From Streptomyces tuirus (GTDB lineage: Bacteria; Actinomycetota; Actinomycetes; Streptomycetales; Streptomycetaceae): 64,000 bases of DNA. A program made the translations under genes and the position numbers. The stretch spans positions 1,612,001 through 1,676,000 of the forward strand of contig JAGTPG010000001.1 of assembly GCA_018195615.1 (NCBI GenBank), read 5' to 3'. This document shows positions 40,435 to 50,485 of this stretch, in pieces; within the stretch, counting starts at the first letter, position 1, and the number at the start of each line of letters is the position of its first letter. Below the pieces are notes generated by a model that saw nothing but the letters and a program-made list of their open reading frames with translations, ran no database searches and was not told the origin of the DNA.

Positions 40435-42779
40435 GCCGCGGCTTGGGTGCGTCCGTGCGGCCCGTCTGTGGGCGGCGGCTGCCCGCGCGGTACGGGGCCG
40501 GCCACACGGCGCCGGGGCCCGAGTAGCCCTGTTCGGCCGCCGCGTGCAGTGTCCAGTGGGGGTCGTAGAGGTGCGGGCGGGCCAGGGCGCACAGGTCCGT
40601 ACGGCCCGCGAGGATCAGGGAGTTGACGTCGTCCCAGGAGGAGATGGCGCCGACCGCGATCACCGGGACGCCGGTCGCGTGGCGGATCCGGTCGGCGAAC
40701 GGCGTCTGGTACGACCGCCCGAACTCCGGCCGCTCGTCCGCCACGACCTGCCCCGTCGACACGTCGATCACGTCGGCGCCGTGCGCGGCGAAGGCCCGGG
40801 CGATCTCGACGGCGTCCTCGGCGGTGGTGCCGCCCTCCGCCCAGTCGGTGGCGGAGATCCGGACCGTCATGGGGCGCTCCCCGGCCACACGTTCCGTACG
40901 GCGTCGAACACCTCCAGCGGGAAGCGCAGCCGCTTCTCCAGGGAGCCGCCGTAGGCGTCGGTGCGGTGGTTGGTCAGCGGGGAGAGGAAACCGGAGAGCA
41001 GATAGCCGTGGGCGCAGTGCAGTTCGAGCAGGTCGAAGCCGGCCCGGGCGGCGCGGGCGGCGGCCGCCGTGAACTGTTCGCGGATGTCGGTGAGCTGGGC
41101 GCGTGACAGTTCGCGCGGGTCTGGCTGAACCGCTTGTACGGGAGCGCGGACGGGGCCACGAGCGGCCAGTTGCCCTCCTCCAGCGGCTCGTCCATGCCCT
41201 CCCACATCAGCTTCGTCGAGCCTTTGCGGCCGCTGTGGCCGAGCTGCACGCCGATCGCGGTGCCGGGCGCGCGGTCGTGCACGAAGTTCGTGATCCGCTT
41301 CCATGCCTCGGCCTGCCGGCCGGTGTAGAGGCCGGCGCAGCCGGGCGTGATCCGGCCCTCCGCGCTGACGCAGACCATCTCGGTCATGACCAGCCCCGCC
41401 CCGCCCATCGCCCGCGCGCCGAGATGGACGAGGTGGAAGTCGCCGGGGACGCCGTCGACCGCCGAGTACATGTCCATGGGCGAGACGACGACCCGGTTGC
41501 GCAGGGTCAGGCCGCGCAGCCGGAACGGCGTGAACATCGGCGGCGTGCCGGGTGGGCAGCCGAACTCGTCCTCCACGGCCGCGGTGAAGCGCGGGTCGCG
41601 CAGCCGGAGGTTGTCGTGTGTGACGCGGCGGCTGCGCGTGAGCAGGTTGAAGGCGAACTGGCAGGGCGGCTGGTCCAGGTACAGGGCGAGGTTCTCGAAC
41701 CACTCCAGGCTGGCCCGGGCCGCGCGCTGGGTGGAGGCGACGACGGGCCGCCGCTCCGCCTCGTACGCGGTCAGGGCCTCGTCCAGGGTGTCCTGTTCCT
41801 CCAGGCAGGCGGCCAGGGCCAGGGCGTCCTCGACGGCGAGCTTGGTGCCGGAGCCGATGGAGAAGTGGGCGGTGTGGGCGGCGTCGCCGAGCAGGACGAC
41901 GTTGCCGTGCGACCAGCGGTCGTTGACGACCGTGCGGAAGGTCGTCCATGCCGAGTTGTTCGACTTCAGGGGGCGGCCGCGGAGTGCTTCCGCGAAGATC
42001 TTGGCGCAGCGTTCGATCGACTCGGCCTCGCCGAGCTCGTCGAATCCGGCCGCGTGCCAGACCTCCTCGCGCATCTCGATGATCACCGTGGAGGCGTCGG
42101 GGGCGTAGGGGTAGCCGTGCAGTTGCATCACGCCGTGTTCGGTTTCGGCGATCTCGAAGCGGAAGGAGTCGAAGGGGAAGTCCGCGGCGAGCCAGATGTA
42201 GCGGCAGCGGTGGGGTGTGAGGTGGGGGCGGAAGGCGTCGGCGTAGGTCTCGCGGGTGGTGCTGTGGACTCCGTCGGCGGCGATGACCAGGTCGTGGGTC
42301 CGCGGGAGGTCCAGCGGGGCCTCGGTGTGGAAGCGGAGGTCTACGCCCAGTTCCTGGCAGCGGGTGTGGAGGATCTCGAGGAGCCGCTTTCTGCCGAGCG
42401 CGGCGAAGCCGTGTCCTCCGGAGGTGTGGCGGGTGTTGCGGTGGACGATGTCGATGTCGTCCCAGCGGATGAAGTCCCTCTGGAGGGCCTCGTAGACCTG
42501 TGGGTCGGCGTGTTCTATGCCGCCGAGGGTCTCGTCGGAGAGGACGACTCCGAAGCCGAAGGTGTCGTCGGGGGCGTTGCGTTCCCAGACGGTGATGTCG
42601 CGGGTGGGGTCGAGGCGTTTGAGGAGGGCGGCGGCGTAGAGGCCGCCGGGGCCGCCGCCGATGATTGCGACGCGTAGGGGGTGGTTCGGCTTGGTGTGCG
42701 GGTGCGGGTGCGGGTGCGTTGGGGCTGGTCGCGCAGTTCCCCGCGCCCCTGAAGGCGATGCGCTCACCGTCCGCTCCAT
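40418..42779 (-). CDS. 2-aminobenzoyl-CoA / salicylyl-CoA monooxygenase-reductase fusion
   Basis: A 787-residue bifunctional flavoprotein. The N-terminal half is an FAD monooxygenase ([52 protein letters not shown]) and the C-terminal half an Old Yellow Enzyme barrel ([54 protein letters not shown] end). This is the architecture of Azoarcus 2-aminobenzoyl-CoA monooxygenase/reductase and of annotated salicylyl-CoA 5-hydroxylases. It hydroxylates and, through the OYE half, dearomatises the ring. Missing bases near 41,118 and 40,868 are inferred. A His/Pro-rich leader precedes the first domain. It overlaps the hydratase gene by 16 bp. Confidence 0.88.
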
Positions 42780-43590
42780 TTCGGGGGGCGCTTTTCTGTG
42801 AACGCCGCGTGGAACTCTGCGTAGTCCTCTCCTGTCATCAGGAGGGCCTGGGTCGAGGCGTCGAGTTCGATCGATGCCGCCAGGGGCATGTCCAGCTCGG
42901 CCGTGAGGAGGGCCTTCGTCTGGGCGTACGCCAGGGCCGGGCCGTTGGCCAGGCGGTGGGCCAGGTGCTGGGACGCCTCGTCGGCCTGGCCCTCCTCCGT
43001 CAGTTCGCTGATCAGGCCGATGCGCTCCGCCTCGGGGCCCTGACCGGGTCGCCCAGCATCAGGAGGCGGGTCGCGTGGCCGAGGCCGACGACCCGGGGCA
43101 GGAGGTAGGCGGCGCCCATGTCGCCGCCGGAGAGGCCGACCCGGGTGAAGAGGAAGGCGAAGCGGGCCGTGGGGTCCGCCACGCGGAAGTCGGCGGCCAG
43201 GGCCAGTACGGCTCCGGCGCCGGCCGCCACGCCGTGCAGCGCGGCGATCACCGGGAAGGGACACTCCCGGATCGCGCGGACCACCTGGCCGGTCATCCGG
43301 TTGAAGTCGAGGAGCTGGGCGGTGTCCATGGACAGCGTGGCTCCGATGATCTCGTCGACGTCGCCGCCGGAGCAGAAGCCACGCCCCTCGCCGGCCAGCA
43401 CCAGCGCCCGTACGGAACGCTCCCGGGACAGCTCCGCGAGCAGGTCGCGCAGGTCGGCGTAGGCGCCGAAGGTGAGCGCGTTGAGCTTGGCGGGGCGGGC
43501 CAGGGTGACGGTGGCGACGCCGTCGGCGAGGTCGACGCGCAGATGCTCCCAGTCCGGGGTGCGGGCGGCGGAGCCGGTGAAGGGACTCAT
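42764..43590 (-). CDS. Enoyl-CoA hydratase/isomerase
   Basis: A 275-residue crotonase-fold protein. The oxyanion-hole segments are [15 protein letters not shown] and [18 protein letters not shown], and the trimerisation helices end [26 protein letters not shown]. One base is missing near 43,036 in a C run. It is the first gene of the operon with the monooxygenase and probably hydrates or opens the ring-reduced CoA ester. Confidence 0.9.
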
Positions 43591-43647
43591 GACGTGCGGC
43601 CTCCTCGGGCGGGCACTGCCTCACTGAGCTCTACCCCACGAAGTTAT

Positions 43648-43675
43648 CACTCATTCGTGACTGTCGTCATGAGTG
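43648..43675. promoter_or_regulatory. Inverted repeat upstream of the hydratase operon
   Basis: CACTCAT and ATGAGTG flank a 14-bp centre that contains the TGACTGTCGTCA motif (43,658-43,669) shared with 37,908-37,919. It lies about 58 bp upstream of the hydratase start and is the best operator candidate there. The remainder of the 43,591-43,899 gap shows no other recognised feature apart from the palindrome at 43,894. Confidence 0.55.
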
Positions 43676-43893
43676 CGCGATAGGCCGTTCGGGTAGGGAA
43701 TCCGCAGGGGTCCGGGTGTGCTCCGGGCCGGTTACATCCGTCACAGATCGTCCACACCGGCGTAACGGCGGGAGCAGCTGTGCGCCGCGCCGCGTTCACC
43801 TGGGTAAGCCGTGCGGCAAGGGGGCCGACGGCCCTCCGACGGTGCCCCTCGGTCGCCTCCGAAAGGGGGCGCCGTACCATTCATAAGGTTGAA

Positions 43894-43909
43894 AGCAGGA
43901 TGTCCTGCT
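43894..43909. promoter_or_regulatory. Palindrome spanning the start of the HATPase gene
   Basis: AGCAGGA-TG-TCCTGCT has perfect 7-bp arms and covers both the AGGA ribosome site and the first ATG (43,900). It could be an operator or let the message pair intermolecularly; the 2-nt centre is too short for a hairpin loop. Confidence 0.4.
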
Positions 43910-44367
43910 CCATGAACGGACCCGCCTTGTACGAACTCCCCTCAGCCCCCGCCTCCTGGCGCGTCGCGCTGCCGCACACCGCAGCGGCGGTGCCGGTGGC
44001 CCGTGCCCTGGTCCGTACGGCGCTGGCCGAGCTGGAGCACGGGACCGACTGCGACACGGCGGAGCTGCTCACCGCGGAGCTGGTGGCCAACGCCGTGGAG
44101 CACACCTCCGGCGGGACACCGATAGAGCTGGTCGTGGAGCTGATGCCGTCGGGCTGCCAGGTCGAGGTGCACGACACCGACCCGGCGCCGCCCGGGGATC
44201 TGACCTGTCCGGCCGCCGGGATGCCCGACCCCTGGCAGGAGCACGGGCGCGGTCTGCTGTTGATCCGCGCCCTGAGCTCGTCGTGCGGGCACCGGCCCAC
44301 CGAGTCCGGCAAGGCGGTGTGGTTCAGGCTGCCCGTGGTGCCGGCTCAGCGGCGCCCTTCGGCCTGA
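43900..44367 (+). CDS. RsbW-like ATP-binding protein
   Basis: A 155-residue stand-alone histidine-kinase-type ATPase of the kind found in many copies in Streptomyces, where it acts as anti-sigma or anti-anti-sigma kinase. The N box is ELLTAELVANAVEHTSGG and the ATP lid HGRGLLLIRALSSSCGH. No sensor or sigma factor gene is adjacent. The ATG at 43,912 is an alternative start with better spacing from AGGA. Convergent with otc, 8 bp apart. Confidence 0.85.
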   Translation: MSCSMNGPALYELPSAPASWRVALPHTAAAVPVARALVRTALAELEHGTDCDTAELLTAELVANAVEHTSGGTPIELVVELMPSGCQVEVHDTDPAPPGDLTCPAAGMPDPWQEHGRGLLLIRALSSSCGHRPTESGKAVWFRLPVVPAQRRPSA

Positions 44368-44375
44368 GGCGGGGT

Positions 44376-45383
44376 TCAGCCCAGCGTCGCGACCAGGACC
44401 GCCTTGATGGTGTGCAGGCGGTTCTCCGCCTCGTCGAAGACGACGGAGTGCGCTGACTCGAAGACCTCGTCCGACACCTCCAGGTACTCGAGGCCATGGG
44501 CGGCGTGGATCTCCTGGCCGACCTTGGTACCGAGGTCGTGGAAGGCCGGCAGGCAGTGCAGGAACTTCACGTCCGGGTTGCCGGTGGCGCGCAGGACGTC
44601 CATGGTCACGGCGTACGGGGCGAGGGCGGTGATGCGCTCGTCCCAGACCTCCTTCGGCTCGCCCATGGAGACCCAGACGTCGGTGGCGACGAAGTCGGCG
44701 CCACGGACGCCCTCGTCCAGGGTCTCGGTGAGCGTGACGCGGGCACCGCTGCTCGCGGCGAGCGCGCGGGCCCGGTCGACGACCTCCTCGGCCGGCCAGT
44801 ACTCCTTCGGGGCGACGAGACGCACGTCCATGCCGAGCAGGGCGCCGGTGACCAGGTAGGAGTTGCCCATATTGAAGCGGGCGTCGCCCAGGTAGGCGAA
44901 GGCGATCCGGTTCAGCGGCTTGGCGCAGTGCTCGGTCATGGTCAGCACGTCGGCGAGCATCTGGGTGGGGTGCCAGTCGTCGGTGAGGCCGTTGTAGACG
45001 GGGACGCCGGCGTGGGCCGCCAGCTCCTCGACCTTCTGCTGGCTGTCGCCCCGGTACTCGATCCCGTCGTACATCCGGCCCAGCACCCGCGCGGTGTCCT
45101 TGACCGACTCCTTGTGGCCGATCTGCGAGCCGGACGGGTCGAGGTACGTCGTCGAGGCGCCCTGGTCGGCGGCGGCGACCTCGAAGGCGCAGCGGGTACG
45201 GGTGGAGGTCTTCTCGAAGATCAGCGCGATGTTCCGGCCCCGCAGGTACTGGGTCTCCGTCCCGGCCTTCTTGGCGGCCTTCAGCTCGGCGGCCAGCTCG
45301 ATCAGACCGCGGAACTCCTCCTCGGTGAAGTCGAGCTCCTTGAGGAAGTGGCGGCCGGTGAGGGCGGTCGGGACTGTCGCCAT
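44376..45383 (-). CDS. argF: Ornithine carbamoyltransferase
   Basis: A 335-residue transferase that makes citrulline from ornithine and carbamoyl phosphate, or runs in reverse in the deiminase pathway. Carbamoyl phosphate motif [13 protein letters not shown], then HPTQMLAD, and the ornithine motif with the active Cys in [10 protein letters not shown]. Its position 89 bp after arginine deiminase argues for the catabolic (ArcB) role; no carbamate kinase gene is adjacent. The gap between the two contains repeated CCTATACGGG elements and an imperfect dyad at 45,422-45,444 that could be an ArgR site. Confidence 0.93.
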   Translation of the reverse strand: MATVPTALTGRHFLKELDFTEEEFRGLIELAAELKAAKKAGTETQYLRGRNIALIFEKTSTRTRCAFEVAAADQGASTTYLDPSGSQIGHKESVKDTARVLGRMYDGIEYRGDSQQKVEELAAHAGVPVYNGLTDDWHPTQMLADVLTMTEHCAKPLNRIAFAYLGDARFNMGNSYLVTGALLGMDVRLVAPKEYWPAEEVVDRARALAASSGARVTLTETLDEGVRGADFVATDVWVSMGEPKEVWDERITALAPYAVTMDVLRATGNPDVKFLHCLPAFHDLGTKVGQEIHAAHGLEYLEVSDEVFESAHSVVFDEAENRLHTIKAVLVATLG

Positions 45384-45472
45384 GGGGGCGCTCCAGGGAT
45401 GCGGAGGGGGAACACAGACTGCTGGAATACTATACGAAGTTCAGCATGCCTATACGGGGGCGGGTGCCGGGC

Positions 45473-46695
45473 CTATACGGGCTCCCGTTCGACCGGGCAG
45501 CTCATGCACCGCGGGCCGCCTCTCCCCGGCCCAGCTCGCTCCCCGGGATCTCTATCACCTCGATGCCCTGTTTGCGCAGGTGGGTATTGGTGGTGGCGTT
45601 CCGCTCGTAGGCGACCACGACGCCGGGTTCGACGGCCAGGACGTTGCAGCCGTCGTCCCACTGCTCGCGCTCGGCCGCGTGCACGTCCTGGGTGGCGGTC
45701 AGCACCCGGATCTCGTTCAGCCCGAGGGCGGCGGCGATCGCCCGGTGCATGTGCTCCGGCGGATGGTCGGTGACCTTGAGCTCCTTCTCGCCGACGCCCG
45801 GCTCGATGGTGTACGAGCGGAGCATGCCGAGGCCCGCGTACTGGGTGAAGGTGTCGCCGTCGACCATGGTCATCACGGTGTCGAGGTGCATGAAGGCCCG
45901 CCGCTTGGGCATGTCGAGGGCCACGATCGTCTCGGCGGAACCGGCGGCGAACAGCTTGTGCGCGAGCATCTCGACGGCCTGGGGCGTGGTGCGCTCGCTC
46001 ATGCCGATGAGCACCGCCCCGTTGCCGATGACGAGGACGTCCCCGCCCTCGATGGTGGACGGGTAGTCGGCCTGCCCCTCGGACCAGAGGTGGAAGGTCT
46101 CGTCCCGGAACAGCGGGTGGTGCCGGTAGATCGCCTCGAAGTGCACGGTCTCGCGCTGCCGGGCGGGCCAGCGCATGGCGTTGATGGAGACGCCGTCGTA
46201 GATCCAGGCGGAGGTGTCGCGGGTGAAGAGGTGGTTGGGCAGCGGGTCCAGCAGGAAGTCGTCCAGCTCCATGACGTGGAAGCGCACGGAGGTCGGCTCC
46301 GGGTGCACGTCGAGGAACTCGCGTTTGGTCATGCCGCCGACCAGGAGCTCCGCCAGGTCCCGGGCGGGCAGGTTCTCGAAGGCGGCTCTGAGGTGGTCGG
46401 TGGCCAGCGGGCCGTACTCCTTCTCGTCGAAGACCCGGTCCAGGACGAGGGTTCTGGCCGCCGGGATCTGAAGGGTCTCGGCCAGCAGGTCACCGAAGAG
46501 GTGGACGGTGACGCCCCGGTCGCGCAGTACGTCGGCGAACCCGTCGTGCTCGGCGCGGGCCCTGCGCACCCACAGCACGTCGTCGAAGAGCAGCGAGGTC
46601 TTGTTGCTCGGGGTGAGCCTTTTGAGCTCGAGATCGGGCCGGTGCAGGATGACGCGGCGCAGCCGCCCGGCCTCGGAGTGGACGTGGTATGCCAT
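45473..46695 (-). CDS. arcA: Arginine deiminase
   Basis: A 407-residue enzyme converting arginine to citrulline and ammonia. Catalytic elements: IEGGDVLVIGNGAVLIGMSERT, the His in FMHLDTVMTMVDGD, and the nucleophile Cys in GGPRCMSCPVEREP at the C-terminus. That C-terminal segment is out of frame until one base is restored in the GGGG run near 45,525, moving the stop to 45,473. The ATG at 46,695 gives the usual N-terminus YHVHSEAGRLRRVILHRPDL. It forms a transcription unit with ornithine carbamoyltransferase. Confidence 0.92.
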
Positions 46696-46793
46696 GCCTC
46701 CATCCTGACCATCGCAGCGCCCGTTGACGCACTGCTCGCGCGTTTCCGCGAACTCTTGTTTGTGTCGGCCTGACGACAATGCCCGCTGCCGGG

Positions 46794-48947
46794 TCACCCG
46801 CTGGGCAGCGGCTGCAGCAGCTCCGGCCGCGCGAGCATGCGGCGTGCAGCCCGCCCCGGTTCGAGCACGGCCCGGGCGACGATCCAGCCGGCCAGGGTGT
46901 GCGGCTCGGCGGGGTCGGCGGCCAGCTGCTCGGCGTACCGGGCGAGCGCGGTGGCCGCGTCCCCGGCGGCGAGGTGCTCATCGGCGGTGTGCGGGGCGAC
47001 GGGGCGGGTGGCGAAGGCGTGGGTGCGGACGTCGGGCCAGGTGGTGCGGTCGGGGCGGAAGCGGGGGCCGCCCGGCCCGGGGCGCGAGGACGGCGGGGCG
47101 ATGTTGCGCAGGCGCCACTCGGTGCGGTGCAGCGCGGCGGCCGTACGGGCACGGGTCAGGGCGGCGCTCGGGACCGGTTCGCGCAGCCAGCCGTCCAGCG
47201 TGCGGGCGAGGCCCGATGCCAGGGCCCGGCCCTGCGGGGTGAGCCGGCCCTCCGCCAGCAGGGTGCGCACGACCAGACGGCTCTGGAGGCGGCGCAGCGC
47301 GAAGTGGTACCCGGCCGTGTCCGCCGCCCGGTCGTCCGGGGCCGCGGTCAGCCGGTCCCGCCAGAAGCCCGCGACGCCGGTGAAGGCGTACGCGCCGTGC
47401 AGCAGGCCGGTCAGGTGCCGGGGGTCGGGCCGCCAGGGGGCGTAGTAGCGCTCCTCCCGGTCGTCGTCGAGCAACGGGAAGAGGTGCAGGAGAGCGGCCA
47501 GCTTGCTGTGCTGGAACTCGTGCACCAGCGTCTCGGCGAGGGCGAGCGGGGAGGACGGGCGGGCGATGACCATGGCGCCGAAGGAGTCTCCGCTGGAGGC
47601 GGAGACCCGGACGGTCTGCGGCGCGGGCGGCAGGGCACTGGTGCGGCCCCAGGGCACGACGGCCCTGATCGCGCCGGGGTCGAACCTGCCGGGCCCGTCA
47701 CCCCCCGGCGTGCCGAGCAGCGCGACGGCCTCCTCGAACAGCCGCTGCCAGGCTTCGGCCTCGGCCTCCTCCAGCCGGGCGGGAGGCAGCGGGTCGTCGA
47801 GATCGCGGTACGGGCCCAGGTCGTCGAGGGGGATGGCGACGGGGCCGGTGGGGGTGGCGTGGGTGAGAGTACGCAGCGGCAGCCAGGAGACCGGCGCCCG
47901 CTCGCTGTCGCGCGCCTGCTCACCCGCCCCGACGACAGGGGCATCGTCACGGGCCCCGACCGCACGAGCCGACTGTCCCAGCCCAGCCACATCGGTCTCC
48001 CCACCAGGCCCGACCGCATGAGGGTTCTCGTCCGGCCCGCCCACGCCAGCCCGCTCGCCCAGCCCAACGACACGGTCGGCCCGCCGGGCACGAACGCACG
48101 GGGCGCCTCGTCCGGCCCAACCGCATGGGGCTCTTCCGGCCCGACCGCATGGTGCTGCCCGACCGGGCCGACCACGTGATCCCGCTCGCCCGGCCCAGCC
48201 ACGCGGGAATCTCCACCAGCCCCGACCACGCGGTCCCGCTCGTCCAGCCCGATCACAGGGACCTCCCCACCCGCCCCGACCGCACGGTGCTCCCCGCCCG
48301 GTTCGGTCGTGCAGGGGTACGCCCCGGTCGTCGGCTCCCCTCGTCGTCGTGCGGGTGCGTCGGTCGTAGGGGCGTCGTCGAGGGACGGATCGTCGCGGAG
48401 ACGGGGCTGCCGTCGGGGGTCCGTCCGCCGAGGGTCAGTACTCCCCGTCCGAGCCGGCCCGTCCCACTGTCAGCCCCGCCTCCACACCGTGGAGCCGCGC
48501 CAGTCCCAGGCCCGGCAGGGACAGCTCCCCGTCGGTCAGCGGCACTCGGAGGTCCGCCCGGGTTCCGGCGTGCAGGGACGCGGTGACCGCCAGGACGTTC
48601 AGGTGGCCCGCCTCCGCCCACAGCGGTGGTCCCGACGCGGTGCCGTGCAGCCGGCGGAGCAGGTGGGCGATCCAGCCGCCGGTCGCCGGAGCGAGCAGCA
48701 GCCGGTCGACCGGCCCGGGCGCCGCGCCGGCGGCCTCCTTGAGGACGTCCCAGGCCTGGGCAGGCGGGCTCAGTGGCGTACGCAGGGTGTGGAGCCGGTC
48801 CAGCAGCGTGCGCAGAAGCAGCAGCCGCCGCGCCCGCTCGGCCCGTTCGAGGAAGGCGACGGACTCCGGGGAACCGCCCCCGGCGGCCAGCTCCGCGTAG
48901 AGCCGTTCGGGCATGCGGAACGGGGAGGTGCGCGGCGCGCTGGGCAT
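46794..48947 (-). CDS. HExxH-type putative peptide-modification protein
   Basis: About 718 residues once three missing bases (near 48,440, 48,375 and 48,050) are restored. The C-terminal half carries the metal motif LVHEFQHSKLAALLHLFPL and PWRPDPRHLTGLLHGAYAF, as in the HExxH proteins of FxSxx-COOH peptide systems (now described as aKG-HExxH peptide beta-hydroxylase-like). The N-terminal half is helical (MPERLYAELAAGGGSPES). Between them is a repetitive Val-Gly-Pro insert of about 130 residues not expected in the family. The ATG at 48,947 has GGAGGA 8 nt upstream. It follows a 76-residue small protein that is a candidate substrate. Its exact chemistry is not shown. Confidence 0.75.
47905..48330 (-). 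repeat. Degenerate repeat coding a Val-Gly-Pro-rich insert
   Basis: Short imperfect repeats centred on codons for HAVGPDE, HVVGPGE and related units, within the HExxH gene. The repeats keep a reading frame after correction of one missing base near 48,050. Confidence 0.65.
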
Positions 48948-49042
48948 GGGCGGGGTCCTCCGGTCGCGAGGTGCGGGCTTGCGGGGCCCCGGAGACACGA
49001 GGAGACCCCGTCGGGGCTCTGCCGTCGGGGCACGAACGGCGC

Positions 49043-49272
49043 CTACTCGGCCCGGGCTCCTCCGTCTCCCTCACTGCCCCCTCTGATACTGCTGCGCGCG
49101 CGCAGGACCTCCTCGAGCAACCGGGCGGAGGGGGGAGCGGAGCGAGACCGTCCACGGCGGTCAGGGGCAGCCCCGCGAGGTCGGCCAGGTCCGACTCCCA
49201 GACGTCGGTGCCCGCGGCGGCCGGCTCGAGAACCGCGGCTTCGGCATGACACAGAGCGGGCGGCTGGTCCAA
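49043..49272 (-). CDS. Small acidic protein upstream of HExxH gene, possible peptide substrate
   Basis: A 76-residue protein beginning at a TTG (49,272) behind GGGGGAG: MDQPPALCHAEAAVLEPAAA, then VWESDLADLAGLPLTAVDGL, and, after one base is restored near 49,130, ARLLEEVLRARSSIRGGSEG with the end GARAE. There is no signal peptide and no FxSxx terminus. Its size, acidic leader-like helix and position directly before a peptide-modification enzyme suggest a RiPP-like precursor or a dedicated partner; this is inference. Confidence 0.55.
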
Positions 49273-49378
49273 GGTGCTCCCCCTTCTCGCACGGTGGCAC
49301 GCGATGCCCCGTGCCCGCGTCCTTTTCCATCATGGCCATTCCAGCCCGGGACGAAAACCGTACGATCACGCCACCCGA

Positions 49379-50485
49379 TCATTTCTGATCCCGCGGACGC
49401 CGCACGGAGGCCTCGAACTCCCTTAGCGCAGCGGCCAGTTCGTTCCTGAGGTCCGGGTCGTCGTCGAGGGAGACGACTGCGTCGAACAGCTCCCACAGCA
49501 CCTCCGGACGACGCCGGACGAGCCCGTTGAGGATCCCGACGACATCCGTGCGGGCCTTGGTGTGACGAGGCAGGGTGGCAGTGACACGGGGGTCCAGCGT
49601 GGCGACCACGGCCTGCCGTTCGGTGGGGTCCCCCATCAGCGGGTAGGCGAGGAGGGCGTCCACGGCCCGCTGCAGCGATGAGGCCGGACGCGCCCCGGCG
49701 CCCACCCCCACCGCTGCCACGATCTCGGTGCGTTCGGGGCTCTGGAGCCGAATCTCCGGATACTGCAGAGTACGTCCCGCTTCCCTGAGGGCCGCGATAC
49801 GTGCTCGTACGGCCGGAAACAGTCCCTCCGGATCGGGCGGCGCGGGCAGCGCGGCGGCCCGGTCGGTCAGCAGCCCGAGCAGGACCTCGGAGAACAGCCC
49901 CGTTCCGCGCTCGGGGTCGTTGGCGGCGGCCCGCCCGCGCCCGGCGGCCCGCAGCAGCGTCTGCCGATGGGCGAGGGTGCGCCGCCCCACCGGAAGGGCG
50001 TCCGGCGGCAGTTGCTCCCGGAAGGCGAGGTCCTCCTCGAAGGTCTCACAGGCGTCCACGATCCACAGCTGCTCGCCGAAGCCCGGCACGGCGTCCCCGG
50101 CGTACCGGTCGAGCGCGGAGTCCAGGTCGATCCCCAGCTTGTCGGCGGTACTGGCGTCGGCGCAGAACAGCCGCAGATGCCCGGCCCGGTCGAGCACACC
50201 GTGCCCGCCCCACCACACCCAGAGGACGTCGCCCTGGACCAGGGGCAGTTCCCGGACGAGGACGCGACGCAGGGTGGCGTGGTCGGCGGGCCGGTGGGCG
50301 ACGCCGGGGCGGTACGGAGGCAGCGGGGCGAGATGCAGCCGGAGCTGGTCGTCGGGCACCCCCGCGTCCCGCAGCAGCCGGTGGAAGGCCACGGCGTCCC
50401 GCGCCGGCCCGGGCAGATCCCAGCCGGGCCCGGCGTCGTAGCGCTCGACACCGACGATCAGCGCGTGCACCCGGGAGGGATTCAC
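49379..50485 (-). CDS. Caspase-family protease with C-terminal effector-associated domain
   Basis: A 368-residue protein. The caspase-like peptidase domain (1-230) begins VHALIVGVERYDAGPGWDL and has the catalytic dyad His95 (WWGGHGVLD) and Cys146 (IVDACETFEED). The C-terminal 100 residues (SSLQRAVDALLAYPLMGDPT, ARTDVVGILNGL, WELFDAVVSLDDD) form a helical effector-associated domain of the EAD2 type, resembling the N-terminus of the VMAP protein at 58,844. EADs are Death-like adaptors that recruit effectors in bacterial conflict systems. Start GTG overlaps the hydrolase stop (GTGA). It should be a regulated protease that kills or arrests the cell when activated. Confidence 0.85.
   Translation of the reverse strand: MNPSRVHALIVGVERYDAGPGWDLPGPARDAVAFHRLLRDAGVPDDQLRLHLAPLPPYRPGVAHRPADHATLRRVLVRELPLVQGDVLWVWWGGHGVLDRAGHLRLFCADASTADKLGIDLDSALDRYAGDAVPGFGEQLWIVDACETFEEDLAFREQLPPDALPVGRRTLAHRQTLLRAAGRGRAAANDPERGTGLFSEVLLGLLTDRAAALPAPPDPEGLFPAVRARIAALREAGRTLQYPEIRLQSPERTEIVAAVGVGAGARPASSLQRAVDALLAYPLMGDPTERQAVVATLDPRVTATLPRHTKARTDVVGILNGLVRRRPEVLWELFDAVVSLDDDPDLRNELAAALREFEASVRRPRDQK

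Noticed and set aside
45384..45472. Definite ARG box between arcA and argF
   Set aside because: The dyad at 45,422-45,444 is imperfect (about six of eleven pairs), so I mention it only as a possibility.
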